DNA of 64,000 nucleotides from CADCVQ01 sp038260305 (GCA_038260305.1 JBBSNY010000017.1:19299-83298); one strand, 5' to 3'; shown: positions 8,004-17,274, numbered from the stretch's first letter. Made by a program: numbers and translations. Notes: generated by a model from the sequence alone, not told the origin.

Positions 8004-9860
8004 GTGAGCTTTCGTAGCCGTCTAGGACTGTTCTTCGTCCTCATCGTGATCGTGCCGATGATGGCCGTCGCAGTGCTGCTGTTCGGGCTTGTCGGCAAGA
8101 GCGAGGACTCGGTGGGCAAGGCGAACATCGGCGCTCGCGCGACGGCCGCACAGCAGCTGCTCGACGTCAAGCAGCGTGAGGCCACGGCGCCGCTGAACGC
8201 CGTCTCCGACGACGAGGCGTTCAAGCAGGCGCTGCTGCGTGGCGACTCCGCCGCCGCGACGAGGCGCGCCGCCGCGCTCGTGAGCTCGCTGCATTTGGAG
8301 CGAATCGTGCTCGTCAAGGACGGGCGGCGGATCGTCTCGGCGGGCGATAAGACCGCGATCGCGCCGGCCTCAGCGCCGCTGCAGATCAACGACGCCGACT
8401 TCGGCGTCCTCGGCGTCTCGGTCATCGACGCCAAGACCTACGCCGACGAGGTTCGCAGCATCGCCGACCTTGGCGTCGTCGTTCGCAACGGCGGCCGCGT
8501 TCTCGTCGCGACCGGCAACGGGGCCGCGACGAAGCAGCTCCCGGCCGACGGCACCGTCGAACTCGCGGGCAAGCGCTACCGCGTCAACGGCTTCAGCCCG
8601 TCGGCGTTCACCGGTCAGCAGCTCCAGGTCTTCACGCTCGGCATCCCGCAGGCCAACGCGATCGGCAGCGGCCGCGTCACGATCGGCGCGATCCTGCTCG
8701 GCTTTCTCGTCCTCGCTCTCGTTTGCGCGGTGCTCGTCTCGCGCTCGTTGCAGCAGCAGCTCGCCGCCTTCCTCGACGCCGCCCGCCGGCTCGGCAGGGG
8801 CGACTTCTCCGCCCAGGTGACGACGGTCGGCAAGGACGAGTTCGCCGGCCTCGGCGACGAGTTCAACAAGATGTCGCGCGAGCTGCAGCGCCGGCTGATC
8901 GAGCTCGAACAGGAGCGCGTGCGCGTGCAGGATTCCATGCGCCGCCTCGGCGAGGCCGTCGCATCCAAGCTCGACCGCGATGCCCTGCTGCAGATCGTCG
9001 TGCGCAGCGCCGTCGACGGCGTCGCCGCGGACGCCGGGCGCGCGTACGTCCTCGGGCCCGATCGGGTCAAGCTCCAGGAGCGCGCCCGCGCGGGAAACAT
9101 GAACGGGCTCGAGGCCGCGGTCCGCTCCGTCGAGACCGACGCGCTGCGCTCCGGCGGCCCGCGCGAGACCTCCGGCGAGCACGCCAACGCGATGGCGCAT
9201 CCGCTCCCCGCGGCCCACGGCGGGGGGGCGGTCGGTGTCGTCTCCGTCGGCCGCACGAGCCCCTCGTTCACCCCGAGCGAGCGCGAGCTCTTCCACTACC
9301 TTGCCGGCCAGGCCGCACGCTCGATGGAGAGCGTCGACCGCCACGAGACCGTCACCCGCGAGTCGATCACCGACCGCCTCACCGGTCTCGCCAACCGCGG
9401 CGCCTTCGACGAGGCGCTCGCGAGCGAGGTCGAGCGAGCCAAGCGCTTCGGCGCCACCGTCGGCCTCGTCCTCATCGACCTCGACAACTTCAAGTCGATC
9501 AACGACACGCATGGCCATCAGCAGGGCGACCTCGTCCTGCGCGAGGTTTCGCGCGTCCTGCGTGAGAGTTCGCGCGAGATCGACCACCCCGCCCGCTACG
9601 GCGGCGAGGAGCTCGCGCTCGTGCTGCCCGGCACCGATCTCGAGGGCGCATTCAACCTCGCCGAGCGTGTCCGCGAGCGGATCGAGGCGCTGCACATGCC
9701 GCTGCTCAGCGGCGCCGGCAGCCTGCGTGTCACGACGAGCTGCGGCGTCGCCGCGGTGCCCCAGACAGCCCCCGACCCGGCGGCCCTCGTCGCCGCTGCG
9801 GATCGAGCGCTCTACGAAGCCAAGCGAAGCGGCAAGAACAAGTCTGTACGCGCGAGGTAG
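8004..9860 (+). CDS. Membrane-bound HAMP-GAF-GGDEF diguanylate cyclase
   Basis: The 618-aa protein starts at GTG 8004 with an N-terminal membrane helix (LGLFFVLIVIVPMMAVAVLL), an extracytoplasmic sensor region (about 35-215), a second helix (IGAILLGFLVLALVCAVLVS), a HAMP segment (about 250-300), a GAF-like domain (about 310-445) and a C-terminal GGDEF domain (about 455-618). The active-site loop is RYGGEEL, so the catalytic G-G-E-E signature is kept with Leu as the fifth residue; DNFKSINDTHGHQQGD and YEAKRSGKN are also intact. It should make cyclic di-GMP in response to an extracellular or membrane cue. No RxxD inhibitory site directly precedes the loop. It may be co-transcribed with the next gene (11-bp gap). 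Confidence 0.92.
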   Translation: MSFRSRLGLFFVLIVIVPMMAVAVLLFGLVGKSEDSVGKANIGARATAAQQLLDVKQREATAPLNAVSDDEAFKQALLRGDSAAATRRAAALVSSLHLERIVLVKDGRRIVSAGDKTAIAPASAPLQINDADFGVLGVSVIDAKTYADEVRSIADLGVVVRNGGRVLVATGNGAATKQLPADGTVELAGKRYRVNGFSPSAFTGQQLQVFTLGIPQANAIGSGRVTIGAILLGFLVLALVCAVLVSRSLQQQLAAFLDAARRLGRGDFSAQVTTVGKDEFAGLGDEFNKMSRELQRRLIELEQERVRVQDSMRRLGEAVASKLDRDALLQIVVRSAVDGVAADAGRAYVLGPDRVKLQERARAGNMNGLEAAVRSVETDALRSGGPRETSGEHANAMAHPLPAAHGGGAVGVVSVGRTSPSFTPSERELFHYLAGQAARSMESVDRHETVTRESITDRLTGLANRGAFDEALASEVERAKRFGATVGLVLIDLDNFKSINDTHGHQQGDLVLREVSRVLRESSREIDHPARYGGEELALVLPGTDLEGAFNLAERVRERIEALHMPLLSGAGSLRVTTSCGVAAVPQTAPDPAALVAAADRALYEAKRSGKNKSVRAR

Positions 9861-9871
9861 TCTGTCGCAAG

Positions 9872-10792
9872 ATGGGACTGCTGGACGAAGCCATCCGCGA
9901 GCATCTTGAGCTCAAGCGGCGTCGGGGTGCCGATGCCGGAGAGGTCTCACGCGAGGAGAGCGAGGCCCTCGGGCCGGTCGACCGCGCCACCGACGGCACG
10001 CCCGACCTCGCCTCGATCGTGGGCCCGACCCCCGCCGAGGCCGAGGCCTACAGCGGCGAGCACGCGGCTGGCTACGACGCGACGCAGGCCCACGAGCCCG
10101 ACTGGGGCGACAGGGCGTCCGCCCATCCGGCGCCGGCGGCCCACGACGAGCCGACGTCGCAGTACGTGCCTCCGCCGGCTTACGAGCCAGCGCCGACCCC
10201 GCCCGCATATGAGCCGCCGCCCGCACCGCCGTCCTATCAGCCCGCGGCCCCGCCCCCGTCGTCCTACGACGCGCCGCCGGTGACGCCTCGCCCGCCGCCG
10301 CCTCCGTTCGAGCCGCTGCTGCCGCGCTCGCTCACGACGCGCGTTCCGGCCCCGCAGCCCGCCGCGCCAGCGCCGCCCGCGGACGAGCCGCCTGTGCCGG
10401 AGGCCGCCGAGCCGGCACCCGAGCCGCCCCGCGACAAGCCGCGCTTCGGTGGCTTGCGTCGCCGCCGCCACGGTGCCCAGGAGCCGCCTCCAGCCGCGAC
10501 GCCACCCCCGGGCTGGAACGACTACGACGACGATCCGATCTTCGGCGAGCACGATCCCGCGACCGCCGCCCACGAGCGTCCTGCGGCGTATCCGCCTCCA
10601 CCGGCCGCGTCCTATCCGCCGCCTCCGCCGGCCTCCCAGCCGCCGCCCGCCTATCCGCCGACACCACCCGCGCGTGACGCGGCCGGCGCTGACATCCTCG
10701 AGGAGACCCCCGAGTTCCTCGAGGAGACGCCCGATCACGATCGCCTGTGGTTCGAGCAGCGCCCCCCGCGCGACTTCGACTTCGATGGCTGA
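9872..10792 (+). CDS. Proline-rich protein with short conserved N-terminus
   Basis: The 306-aa product starts MGLLDEAIREHLELKRRRGA, a helical N-terminus, and then becomes disordered: many P-P-P-A-Y/S-Y repeats, interrupted by a basic patch (RFGGLRRRRHG near 190) and ending in acidic ILEETPEFLEETPDH and WFEQRPPRDFDFDG. No membrane helix or signal peptide. Such proteins often act as cytoplasmic scaffolds, but no function is recognised. The short gap (11 bp) behind the GGDEF gene suggests one transcript. Confidence 0.75.
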   Translation: MGLLDEAIREHLELKRRRGADAGEVSREESEALGPVDRATDGTPDLASIVGPTPAEAEAYSGEHAAGYDATQAHEPDWGDRASAHPAPAAHDEPTSQYVPPPAYEPAPTPPAYEPPPAPPSYQPAAPPPSSYDAPPVTPRPPPPPFEPLLPRSLTTRVPAPQPAAPAPPADEPPVPEAAEPAPEPPRDKPRFGGLRRRRHGAQEPPPAATPPPGWNDYDDDPIFGEHDPATAAHERPAAYPPPPAASYPPPPPASQPPPAYPPTPPARDAAGADILEETPEFLEETPDHDRLWFEQRPPRDFDFDG

Positions 10793-10989
10793 GCGCGGCG
10801 CGATGGGCCGGCCGATCACCTGGCTTGACGTCGTCACGTCGATCCCCGCTGACCGGCAACCAGCTCGCCGTCGTGCTTGACGCCGACAGGCACGTCTCGC
10901 TGCCGTAAGCGCCCGCGACCGCTTTGCCGCCGGTACGGCAGCGATCATTGCGCGTGCATGAGCTTGTACGCGCCAGCGAGGGCGGCCCG

Positions 10990-11934
10990 TTGAGCAACGA
11001 GCCGATGCGTCTTGGCCTCGTCGGCTGCGGCCGGCTGGCCGAATGCGGCTACGCGCCGGCCGCCGCCCGCGCCCGCGGCGTCGAGATCGTCGCCGTCGCC
11101 GACCCCGACCGCTCGCGCCGCAGGTTGCTCGCCGCGAAGCTCGGGGCGAACGCATACGCGCGCACGAGCGAGCTGCTGGGCGCGGAGCCGCTGGACGGGC
11201 TCGTCATCTGCTCGCCGCCCGAGCATCACGAGGAGGCCGCGCTGCAGGCGGCGGCCGCCGGCCTGACGGCGCTCGTCGAGAAGCCGCCGGCGATCGACGC
11301 GGAGGGTGCCCTCGAGCTCGCGATGCTCGCGCGGCCGCCGTTCGCCGCCTTCAACCGCCGCTTCGACCAGGGCGCCGCCCTCGCCGGGCTCGTCCCGATG
11401 CGCGGCCAGCTCGAGCTGCATATCGTCCTGCACTACCGGCGGTCGTCGTGGCGCCCGCTGCAGTGGGGCGAGGACGCACTGCTCGACCTCGGCCCACACG
11501 CGATCGACCTCGCGCTCATGCTGACCGGCGCACTGCCGCTCGCCGTCCGCGCCCACGCCACCCACGAGCGCGCGGGCCTCGCGCTCGCGACGTCGCGCGG
11601 CAGCGTGCGGATCGAATGCTCGAGCAACCGCCCGTACCACGAGATCGTCGAGATCCGCGACGCCGCCGGGCGCCGGATCGCGCGGGCGATCCGCGGCGGG
11701 CACGTGCGCGGGGTGGCGAGCCGCGTGGCACCCGTCGCGCACCCGCTCGTGCGCTCGCTGACGGCCCAGCTCGAGGCCTACGGGCTCGCGCTCTGCGGCG
11801 GGCACACGGGCCTGCTCGCCACCGCCGTCGAGGGCGCGGCGGTGATGTGCGTGCTCGACGCGGCGCGTCGCTCGGACGCGGTCGGCGGCGACCCAACCCC
11901 GATCGAGGCCGATCGCGCCCAGCAGGCCGCCTGA
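10990..11934 (+). CDS. Gfo/Idh/MocA-family oxidoreductase
   Basis: A 314-aa NAD(P)-dependent oxidoreductase. The Rossmann site is MRLGLVGCGRLAE and the family motif EKPP (ALVEKPPAIDAEGAL near 95) is clear; WGEDALLDLGPHAIDLAL matches the substrate-domain GG-x-x-x-D-x-G-x-H-x-x-D motif. The protein is slightly short for the family. I chose the TTG at 10990 because GAGGGCGG lies about 7 nt upstream; the ATG at 11005 is the alternative. Substrate, usually a sugar or inositol, cannot be deduced. The intergenic 197 bp before it contains nothing I can support. Confidence 0.88.
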   Translation: MSNEPMRLGLVGCGRLAECGYAPAAARARGVEIVAVADPDRSRRRLLAAKLGANAYARTSELLGAEPLDGLVICSPPEHHEEAALQAAAAGLTALVEKPPAIDAEGALELAMLARPPFAAFNRRFDQGAALAGLVPMRGQLELHIVLHYRRSSWRPLQWGEDALLDLGPHAIDLALMLTGALPLAVRAHATHERAGLALATSRGSVRIECSSNRPYHEIVEIRDAAGRRIARAIRGGHVRGVASRVAPVAHPLVRSLTAQLEAYGLALCGGHTGLLATAVEGAAVMCVLDAARRSDAVGGDPTPIEADRAQQAA

Positions 11935-12270
11935 CGGGCGGCAGCGCCCGAGATCGACCCCGCGGCCCGAAGGTCCGATGAGTTCACCCTGCTCCCGATC
12001 AGCGCGGCCGTGCGCGAACGCGCGGGCGTGGCGGCGGGCGACGAGGTCGACGTGCTGCTCGAGCTCGACACCGAGCCGCGGGAGGTCGCGCTGCGTGCGG
12101 ACCTCGCCGAGGCGCTGCGCGCAGATGAGACGGCCGCGAGCGCCTACGAGGCGCTCTCCTACAGCCGCCGGCAACGACTCGTGCTGCCGATCGACGACGC
12201 CAAGTCACCGCAGGCCCGGGCGCGACGGGTCCTGCGGGCGGTCGAGGCGCTACGCGAGGGCGTCGCCTGA
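11935..12270 (+). pseudogene. Truncated DUF1905/YdeI (OmdA)-like gene
   Basis: The frame encodes the C-terminal part of a DUF1905-plus-OmdA protein: LPISAAVRERAGVAAGDEVD, LELDTEPREVALRADL, then YEALSYSRRQRLVLPIDDAK and RRVLRAVEALREG. The normal N-terminal half (about 60 residues of beta-barrel) is missing, and no start codon is in frame between the stop at 11932 and the GTG at 12010. It begins directly behind the oxidoreductase stop. Either a 5'-truncated remnant or, less likely, an 86-aa protein from the GTG at 12010. Confidence 0.6.
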
Positions 12271-12378
12271 CGGCGACACCCATGCGTCAATCCGCGCATG
12301 CGTGACTGCTGGGTTTGCGCCACGCCGGTCCTCCATTCGTGGAGGCCGGTGCGCGGCGCCTGCGATCGTTCGTCGGGC

Positions 12379-12777
12379 ATGCCGCGACGACGCAAGCCCG
12401 AGGACCCGTCTCGCCTGGTCGACGACCGCTCCTGGTCAACGCGCTCGAACATGCACGAGCGCGACGCGAAGGGCAAGGATCTCGTCCGCTTCACGTCCCT
12501 GCCCGCCGAGACCGGCCCCACCTGGGCGCCCGATCGCCTGTCGGTCTGGCCGGTCGAGGGCGGCCGCTTCGGGATCGATGCGGTCTATCACGGCGAGACC
12601 GGCGCCGAGCGCGCCACGCACCAGCGCACGCGCCTCGACGAGGCGGGGCTCTACGCGAGCGTGCGCGAGGGGCCCGAGGACTCGACGACGCTGCGGCTCG
12701 GCCCGCTCGCCCATGCGGCGGCGTGGCTCGCGCTGGAGGCGTTCCTCGGCAAGCCGCTCGACGTGGGCGGCGACTGA
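12379..12777 (+). CDS. Hypothetical soluble protein
   Basis: Starting from the ATG at 12379 this is 132 aa (MPRRRKPEDPSRLVDDRSWS...). The frame is open back to an ATG at 12298, but those residues are Cys/Trp/Arg-rich and unconvincing. The middle contains FTSLPAETGPTWAPDRLSVW and the C-terminal half is helical (LGPLAHAAAWLALEAFLGKP). No motif or family recognised; no neighbour suggests a role. Confidence 0.55.
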   Translation: MPRRRKPEDPSRLVDDRSWSTRSNMHERDAKGKDLVRFTSLPAETGPTWAPDRLSVWPVEGGRFGIDAVYHGETGAERATHQRTRLDEAGLYASVREGPEDSTTLRLGPLAHAAAWLALEAFLGKPLDVGGD

Positions 12778-12864
12778 GCCCCGGCCAGTCGATGGGGCGG
12801 TCTTCAGACCGAGCCCGCGTCTACGCCCGGCGCGCGGACCTTCGCGGGGTCGGCCGCGCGCATC

Positions 12865-13542
12865 TCACATCGACGCTGACCTGAGAACTCCGGCCTTCGT
12901 CCAGTAGACGCGGTCGCCGCGTCGCCGAAGCGATCGGGGGTCGATGCTGGGCGAGCTGTCGAGCAGCACCGAGTGGCGATCTGGGCCATGTGCGCGTCGC
13001 CGCACCTCGACCCCGATGACCGTCAGGCCGCTGCGGCGTACAGCCAGCCAGGCGACCCGCCCGCGCGGCGTGACGAGCATCCCTCGGATGCCGTCGCCCT
13101 CGGATTCCTGTGACGGGGTGCTCAGCGCGCCGGAGGAGAAGACGATGTGGCCGTTGCGCAGGTCGACGAGCCCGAGGCCGGCATCGGTATGGGTGAGGCT
13201 GCACGTCAGGACGTTGATCGCGGCGTAGGTCCCCGCGACGACCGCGGTGTCGATCTCGGCGCTGTTCTGACACTCGCCGGGGTTGCCGATGACGTACGCG
13301 CGATGCGACCGACGCCGGCAGGCCAGGATGCTGCGGCCATGATCGGCTGTGGGGTTGAAGACGCGCACGTGCCGGTTGGCGGCAAGCGTGCGACCCTTCG
13401 CCGCGCAGCTCGCGTGGACGGTGGCGTACACGTCACCCCCTCGGGGCAGGTCCGACAGCGCGGCGGTTGCCGCGAGCGCCGACGGGGGCAGGAACGCGGC
13501 TGCGATCAGCGCCGCGATGGTCGCCCGGCGCCGCGAGCTCAT
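12865..13542 (-). CDS. Secreted protein of unknown function
   Basis: The 225-aa product has a classical signal peptide (MSSRRRATIAALIAAAFLPP ending SALAATAA), so it is exported. The mature part is beta-rich, with six or more cysteines in spaced pairs (ASCAAKG, LACRRR, GECQNS, LTCSLT), suggesting disulfides. Its start overlaps the stop of the longer upstream gene by 4 bp (ATGA at 13539-13542), so the two are translationally coupled and probably work together outside the membrane. It has WxxxR-type beta-propeller-like repeats (VAWLAVRRSG, RVYWTKAG), but too few to call a propeller. Confidence 0.75.
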   Translation of the reverse strand: MSSRRRATIAALIAAAFLPPSALAATAALSDLPRGGDVYATVHASCAAKGRTLAANRHVRVFNPTADHGRSILACRRRSHRAYVIGNPGECQNSAEIDTAVVAGTYAAINVLTCSLTHTDAGLGLVDLRNGHIVFSSGALSTPSQESEGDGIRGMLVTPRGRVAWLAVRRSGLTVIGVEVRRRAHGPDRHSVLLDSSPSIDPRSLRRRGDRVYWTKAGVLRSASM

Positions 13543-15056
13543 GGCCGCGGCCCATGCTGACGCTTCGTGAAGGCGGGTCCGCCCGCCCGCCGGCAGCGCG
13601 ACTTGGAGACGATGACGAACGTGCCCAGGCCGCGGCCGAGGTCACTCGTCGGCGGACCGTTGTGGGCACCGATCGGGTGCACGATCGCCGCGACGCGCAG
13701 CCCGCCCGCGCAGCCGGCGCGCGCACGTGCGTAGCCGGCGATGCGCGGTCGCACGACGACGGTGCCGCCCGGCGTCGCGTAGGGCGCCTGACCGATGGGC
13801 CGCTCGCGGCGGCCGCGGCGCTGCTCGACGAGGCGCAGCGTTCCGCGACAGCCGTGCGGGCAGCGCAGCGCGATCCTGACGGTCATACGCCGCGTCACGC
13901 GAAGCCGTGACGAACCGGCGCGGCGCACAGGACAGCGCTCGCCCGTCGACTGCGACGCGGGCGCCACCGAGGGGGTCGCGTCGATGTCGAGCGCGACGAG
14001 CCGGTCGGCGTCGCAGTCGATCCTTACGACGTACGCCGTTGCGCCGTTCAAGGCGGTCTGGGGCAGCGAGCCGGCTGGGCCGCTGCTCGTCGCAGCGAGC
14101 GCGTGGGCCGCGCCCTGCAGATCTGTGACGGCGAAGCGCGCGCCGCCCGCCGCGCTGTTGCTCGCCGCGTAGACGACGCGCCCGCCGGCGAATCCCATCG
14201 GTGCCGACACAGGGCCGATCGCCGGGCACAGCCCCGGCGCCAGCGCGAACGTCCGGGCTACGGGCGCGGCCGGGGAGGCCACGCTCATCGCGCAGCTCCC
14301 GTCGACGAAGACAATGCTGCCGTCCGGGGCCAACGCCCAAGTGACGAACATCGCGTTGGAGAGCGGCACGCGCAGAACCACCTGGCCCGTCGCGGCTCGA
14401 GCGACGATCACCGTTGCCGACGGTAGTCCGCCGGGGTAGTGCGTCTCGATCCAGCCGACCATCGGGCCTGCGGCGCGCAATCCGAACATCGCGCCCGGGA
14501 ACGTTCGCTCGGTCGCAACGGGCGTCAGCGGGATGGTGCCTGTCGTGCTCGCTGTTCGGACGAGGACGACCGGCGGCGCGGCGCCGCAATCCGCGCGCAA
14601 CTCGGCCACGAACCCGTCGCCGCCGGCGGCCTCGAGGTAAGGGCCGATCCGCGGTGCACCCGTGCAGGTCGCCAGTGGTACGACCGACGGCAGCACCGAG
14701 CTCGCGTCCTCGGCGAAGGCGAACTGCACCGGCGTGCGATGGAGCTGGCGCTTCGCAGTGACGATCCCGCCCGTACCGGCGATGTCCAGCGTGGAATAGA
14801 TCGCCGGATCGGCGACCGGCGCGAACGTCGTCAGTTGCGACACGACGGTCGTCACGGGATCGATCGCGAGCACAGCCAGCGCGGCGTTGCCACGACGCTC
14901 GCCGACGACCACGCGACCGTCGGCGCCAAGCCCCGGTCCACCCTCAAACCCTGACACCGACTGGGCGATCACACCCGCCTGAGCCGGCGCGGCCACGGCC
15001 ACCAAGATCACAGCCGCCGAGATGATGCGCAGGCAAGTTGCGGTGATCGGGCTCAT
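13539..15056 (-). CDS. Large secreted protein, possibly beta-propeller
   Basis: A 505-aa protein with a signal peptide (MSPITATCLRIISAAVILVA ending PAQAG). The mature region consists of repeated strand-turn units (LGADGRVVVGERRGNAALAV, LAPDGSIVFVDGSC, FAGGRVVYAASNSA) typical of a propeller-like fold of about residues 30-390. The C-terminal 110 residues are basic and beta-rich (RLRVTRRMTVRIALRCPHGC), like a cell-surface domain seen in actinobacterial secreted proteins. No catalytic residues recognised. The gene overlaps the next one by 4 bp and is the first gene of that unit. The start at 15056 is set by the signal peptide; the frame is open further upstream. Confidence 0.75.
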   Translation of the reverse strand: MSPITATCLRIISAAVILVAVAAPAQAGVIAQSVSGFEGGPGLGADGRVVVGERRGNAALAVLAIDPVTTVVSQLTTFAPVADPAIYSTLDIAGTGGIVTAKRQLHRTPVQFAFAEDASSVLPSVVPLATCTGAPRIGPYLEAAGGDGFVAELRADCGAAPPVVLVRTASTTGTIPLTPVATERTFPGAMFGLRAAGPMVGWIETHYPGGLPSATVIVARAATGQVVLRVPLSNAMFVTWALAPDGSIVFVDGSCAMSVASPAAPVARTFALAPGLCPAIGPVSAPMGFAGGRVVYAASNSAAGGARFAVTDLQGAAHALAATSSGPAGSLPQTALNGATAYVVRIDCDADRLVALDIDATPSVAPASQSTGERCPVRRAGSSRLRVTRRMTVRIALRCPHGCRGTLRLVEQRRGRRERPIGQAPYATPGGTVVVRPRIAGYARARAGCAGGLRVAAIVHPIGAHNGPPTSDLGRGLGTFVIVSKSRCRRAGGPAFTKRQHGPRP

Positions 15057-15374
15057 GTTCAGATGAGACGTGGCACGCAGGCAATAGTCGCGCGAACGGA
15101 CAGATGGCCGATGTGACACCTCACCGCGATTGGAGGCGCTCCAATCGTTCGCGGGCGCGTTCGCCAACCGCGAGCGATCGCGCCAGCGCCGAGCAGGAGC
15201 CGGTGGCGTGGCTCTACGCGGACGTCGCCGCGGCACTCCGCGTGACCGAGTCCGGCGCGCGCGGCCACGTGCTCCGGACCCAATGGCCTGGATGGCGACG
15301 GGGACGGGCTGACCCCTCGGACTACCTCACCGCCGCGATCGCCACCGACTGGCCCTGATGCGAGCCGGGGCAAC

Positions 15375-16325
15375 GTGCCAGGCCGGACGATAATCGTGCT
15401 CCGACTCTCGGAGAGCGCTCGCATTTCCTCGATCACCGCGTCCAACGCGATCGAAGGTGTGGTCGTGGAACGTGGTCGCGCGAGCGGATCGCTGTCGGGG
15501 CGCCGAGCTTTCGAAACCGCAGAGAGAAGGAGTTCGCCGGATATCGCGACGCGATCGACGAGCTGATGCGGGTCGACAGCTCCGAGCGACTCACAATCCC
15601 CTTCATCCTCCACCTTCACCGCCAGCTCGTCTACTACGCCGACGGCAGCGGCGGACACCTGAAGACCGACGAGAACCTCATCGTGTCGAAGGAGAACGGC
15701 TCGCGGGAGAGATAGTCGTCACTCCCCCCGGGCCCGAACAGACGGCGTTTCTCCTCGGGGGCTCTTCGAGCGCTACAACAAGCTCAAGGCCGCGAGGGTC
15801 GAACCCACCCTCTGGTGTTGATCGGCGCACTCGTGGTCGACTTCTTGGCGATCCATCCCGTGGCCGACGGAAACGGGCGCATGGCGCGGCTCTTGACGAC
15901 ACACGAGTTGCTGTCACAGGGCTACGGCGTCGCCCGCTACGTGAGCATCGAGCAGCGGACATTCGAGTCGAAGAACACCTACTACGATCGCCGCTATCAG
16001 TCGCAGCGTCACTGGCACGACGGCACGCACGACATCTCGCCGTGGACGTCGTATCTCGCACTGGTCCTCGCTCGGGTGTACGACGACTTCGAGCAGCGCA
16101 TCGCGGCAGCCGCCGAGGCACCCAGCAGCAAGCTGGAGCGTGTCCGCGAGTACATCCTCTAGCAGGCGCCGACGGAGTTTCGGCGGCGAGAGATCGAGCG
16201 GGCGTTGCCCGACGTCAGCCCGGCAACCATCCGACTCGTCATCAACGAACTGCGAGACAGCCGGCAGATCGTCGCGCAGGGCCGAGCTCGAGTTGGCGTC
16301 AACCGTGATCGACACGCTTCATCGT
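15375..16325 (+). pseudogene. Fic-family gene, heavily frameshifted
   Basis: Fic protein segments appear in order but in different frames: the N-terminal helix SARISSITASNAIEGVVVER (S-S-x-x-EG type), then KEFAGYRDAIDELMRVD and IPFILHLHRQLVYY in a second frame, FERYNKLKAAR and the catalytic HPVADGNGRMARLL (near 15853) in further frames, a TAG stop at 16160-16162, and the remaining winged-helix part (LPDVSPATIRLVINELRDS) beyond it. At least three frame changes plus one stop make it non-functional. An intact protein would AMPylate targets. It ends about 20 bp before the tRNA-derived repeat at 16347. The 318 bp between 15057 and 15374 hold no gene I can support. Confidence 0.85.
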
Positions 16326-16346
16326 GATCGTCCTCGCACTTCCTCA

Positions 16347-16396
16347 TGGAGCCAGGCGGGTTCGAACCGCCGACCTCCTGCTCGCAAAGCAGGCGC
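16347..16396 (-). repeat. Left att copy: 3' half of tRNA-Ala
   Basis: These 50 nt match 24827-24876 at 49 positions; the one difference is at 16383. They contain the acceptor 3' strand, the T arm and the anticodon arm (anticodon TGC again) but stop inside the variable D-arm side, after which the sequence diverges completely. It cannot fold as a tRNA. It is the distal attachment-site copy created by island integration. Confidence 0.85.
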
Positions 16397-16471
16397 ATCG
16401 AGGTGATATCAGCGAGAAACGCCCCATTTTCCGGCTCTCAGGTGTCGCTGGATTCGCTTGGAGGGCCCGAG

Positions 16472-16493
16472 TGGAGAACATGCTGGGGAACAC
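16472..16493 (+). repeat. Left arm-type direct repeats
   Basis: Two copies of YGGRGAACAY (TGGAGAACAT at 16472, TGGGGAACAC at 16484) start 12 nt apart, 76 bp inside the left att copy. A matching pair in the same orientation lies near the right end (24745-24767). Such paired short repeats near att cores are typical of integrase arm-binding sites. Confidence 0.55.
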
Positions 16494-16629
16494 GCCGCTG
16501 TTGACTGTTGACATGAACGCAAAGCAGGAGGTCGCCGCCAACGGGCATCTGCAGGTCATCGGTGCGCGCGGGACGCGGCGCTGGCGGGCGTTCTGGTGGG
16601 ATGCCGACGGCCTTTGTTCCCGGCACCAT

Positions 16630-16676
16630 GCCTGACCACCCCCTCTCCACGTTGTGATTCGATGAGGTGGTCAGGC
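16630..16676. repeat. Perfect 11-bp inverted repeat
   Basis: GCCTGACCACC (16630-16640) and GGTGGTCAGGC (16666-16676) are exact reverse complements around a 25-nt spacer. There is no T-tract, so a terminator is unlikely; an operator or accessory recombination site in the island arm is more plausible. Confidence 0.6.
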
Positions 16677-16865
16677 AGTCCTTGGGAGTGGCTGAGCAAT
16701 GAGCAGGGGAACCCGGGACGGCGGGTGGTATGTCGGTAGAGCAGGTCTGGGATAGGGGGCAACGGAGAAGAACAGCATCAGCGACGACGAACGCTGTTGG
16801 CTGTCTTGATGTCGGGGGTTGTCGAATGGTGCTGCGTACGGGCCGCGTCGTAGGGTGCGGCTGAC

Positions 16866-17252
16866 ATGGCCGAACGCAAGTCGCTACTGAAGACGATCGA
16901 GGTCAGCGTCCTCGACGAGCCGATGCGGTTGTTTCGGATCGTGCCTGAGAGGCCGTCGCCGAGCTTCAGCGACGCGTTCCGCTCGCACTACGAACTCGGT
17001 CGACCTCCGCGCGGCCCGGAGAACCGGGCCGCCGCGATCCACATGGCGATCTCGATGTTCGACCGCCGGCAAGTTGTGGAGGATTTTGCCGCGCGCGTAC
17101 CGAAGCTCGGCGGCCACATCGCGACGATCGAGCTTGTCCCCTCTCTGGGAATCTGCGTCGCGAAGACGGCGGGACCCGCGCATTGGTCGGTCTGGGGCCG
17201 TCCAGATCAACTCGTGACGTGCGTGGCCGATGTTGAACCTGCGGCCCGCTGA
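16866..17252 (+). CDS. Hypothetical protein in island
   Basis: 128 aa, starting MAERKSLLKTIEVSVLDEPM, from the ATG at 16866 with TAGGGTG about 7 nt upstream. It looks soluble, with the block ENRAAAIHMAISMFDRRQVV and GHIATIELVPSLGICVAKTA before a C-terminal HWSVWGRPDQLVTCVADVE that resembles the end of ADP-ribosyl- or RES-type small domains only loosely. I do not recognise the family. It is followed after 22 bp by a 65-aa gene; the pair could be a toxin-antitoxin or accessory module of the island. Confidence 0.65.
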   Translation: MAERKSLLKTIEVSVLDEPMRLFRIVPERPSPSFSDAFRSHYELGRPPRGPENRAAAIHMAISMFDRRQVVEDFAARVPKLGGHIATIELVPSLGICVAKTAGPAHWSVWGRPDQLVTCVADVEPAAR

Positions 17253-17274
17253 TGCGTAACCTGTCCTAAGGCGT

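Larger units (their letters stand above)
16397..16865. other. Island left arm, non-coding
   Basis: No coding frame is convincing in these 469 bp. They hold two copies of the 10-bp motif (16472-16493) and a perfect 11-bp inverted repeat at 16630-16676, annotated separately. A further partial motif copy (AGGGGAAC) is at 16705-16712. This looks like a recombination-control arm plus the promoter of the gene at 16866. Confidence 0.5.

Noticed and set aside
15104..15358. An 84-codon plus-strand frame
   Set aside because: The first 30 residues are Arg/Ser-rich, there is no ribosome-binding site, and no domain is seen. The later part (VAWLYADVAAALRVTESGAR) could be a fragment but is too short to support.
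16347..16396. A tRNA-Ala gene
   Set aside because: Only the 3' half is present; the D arm and 5' acceptor strand are missing, so it is an attachment-site copy.
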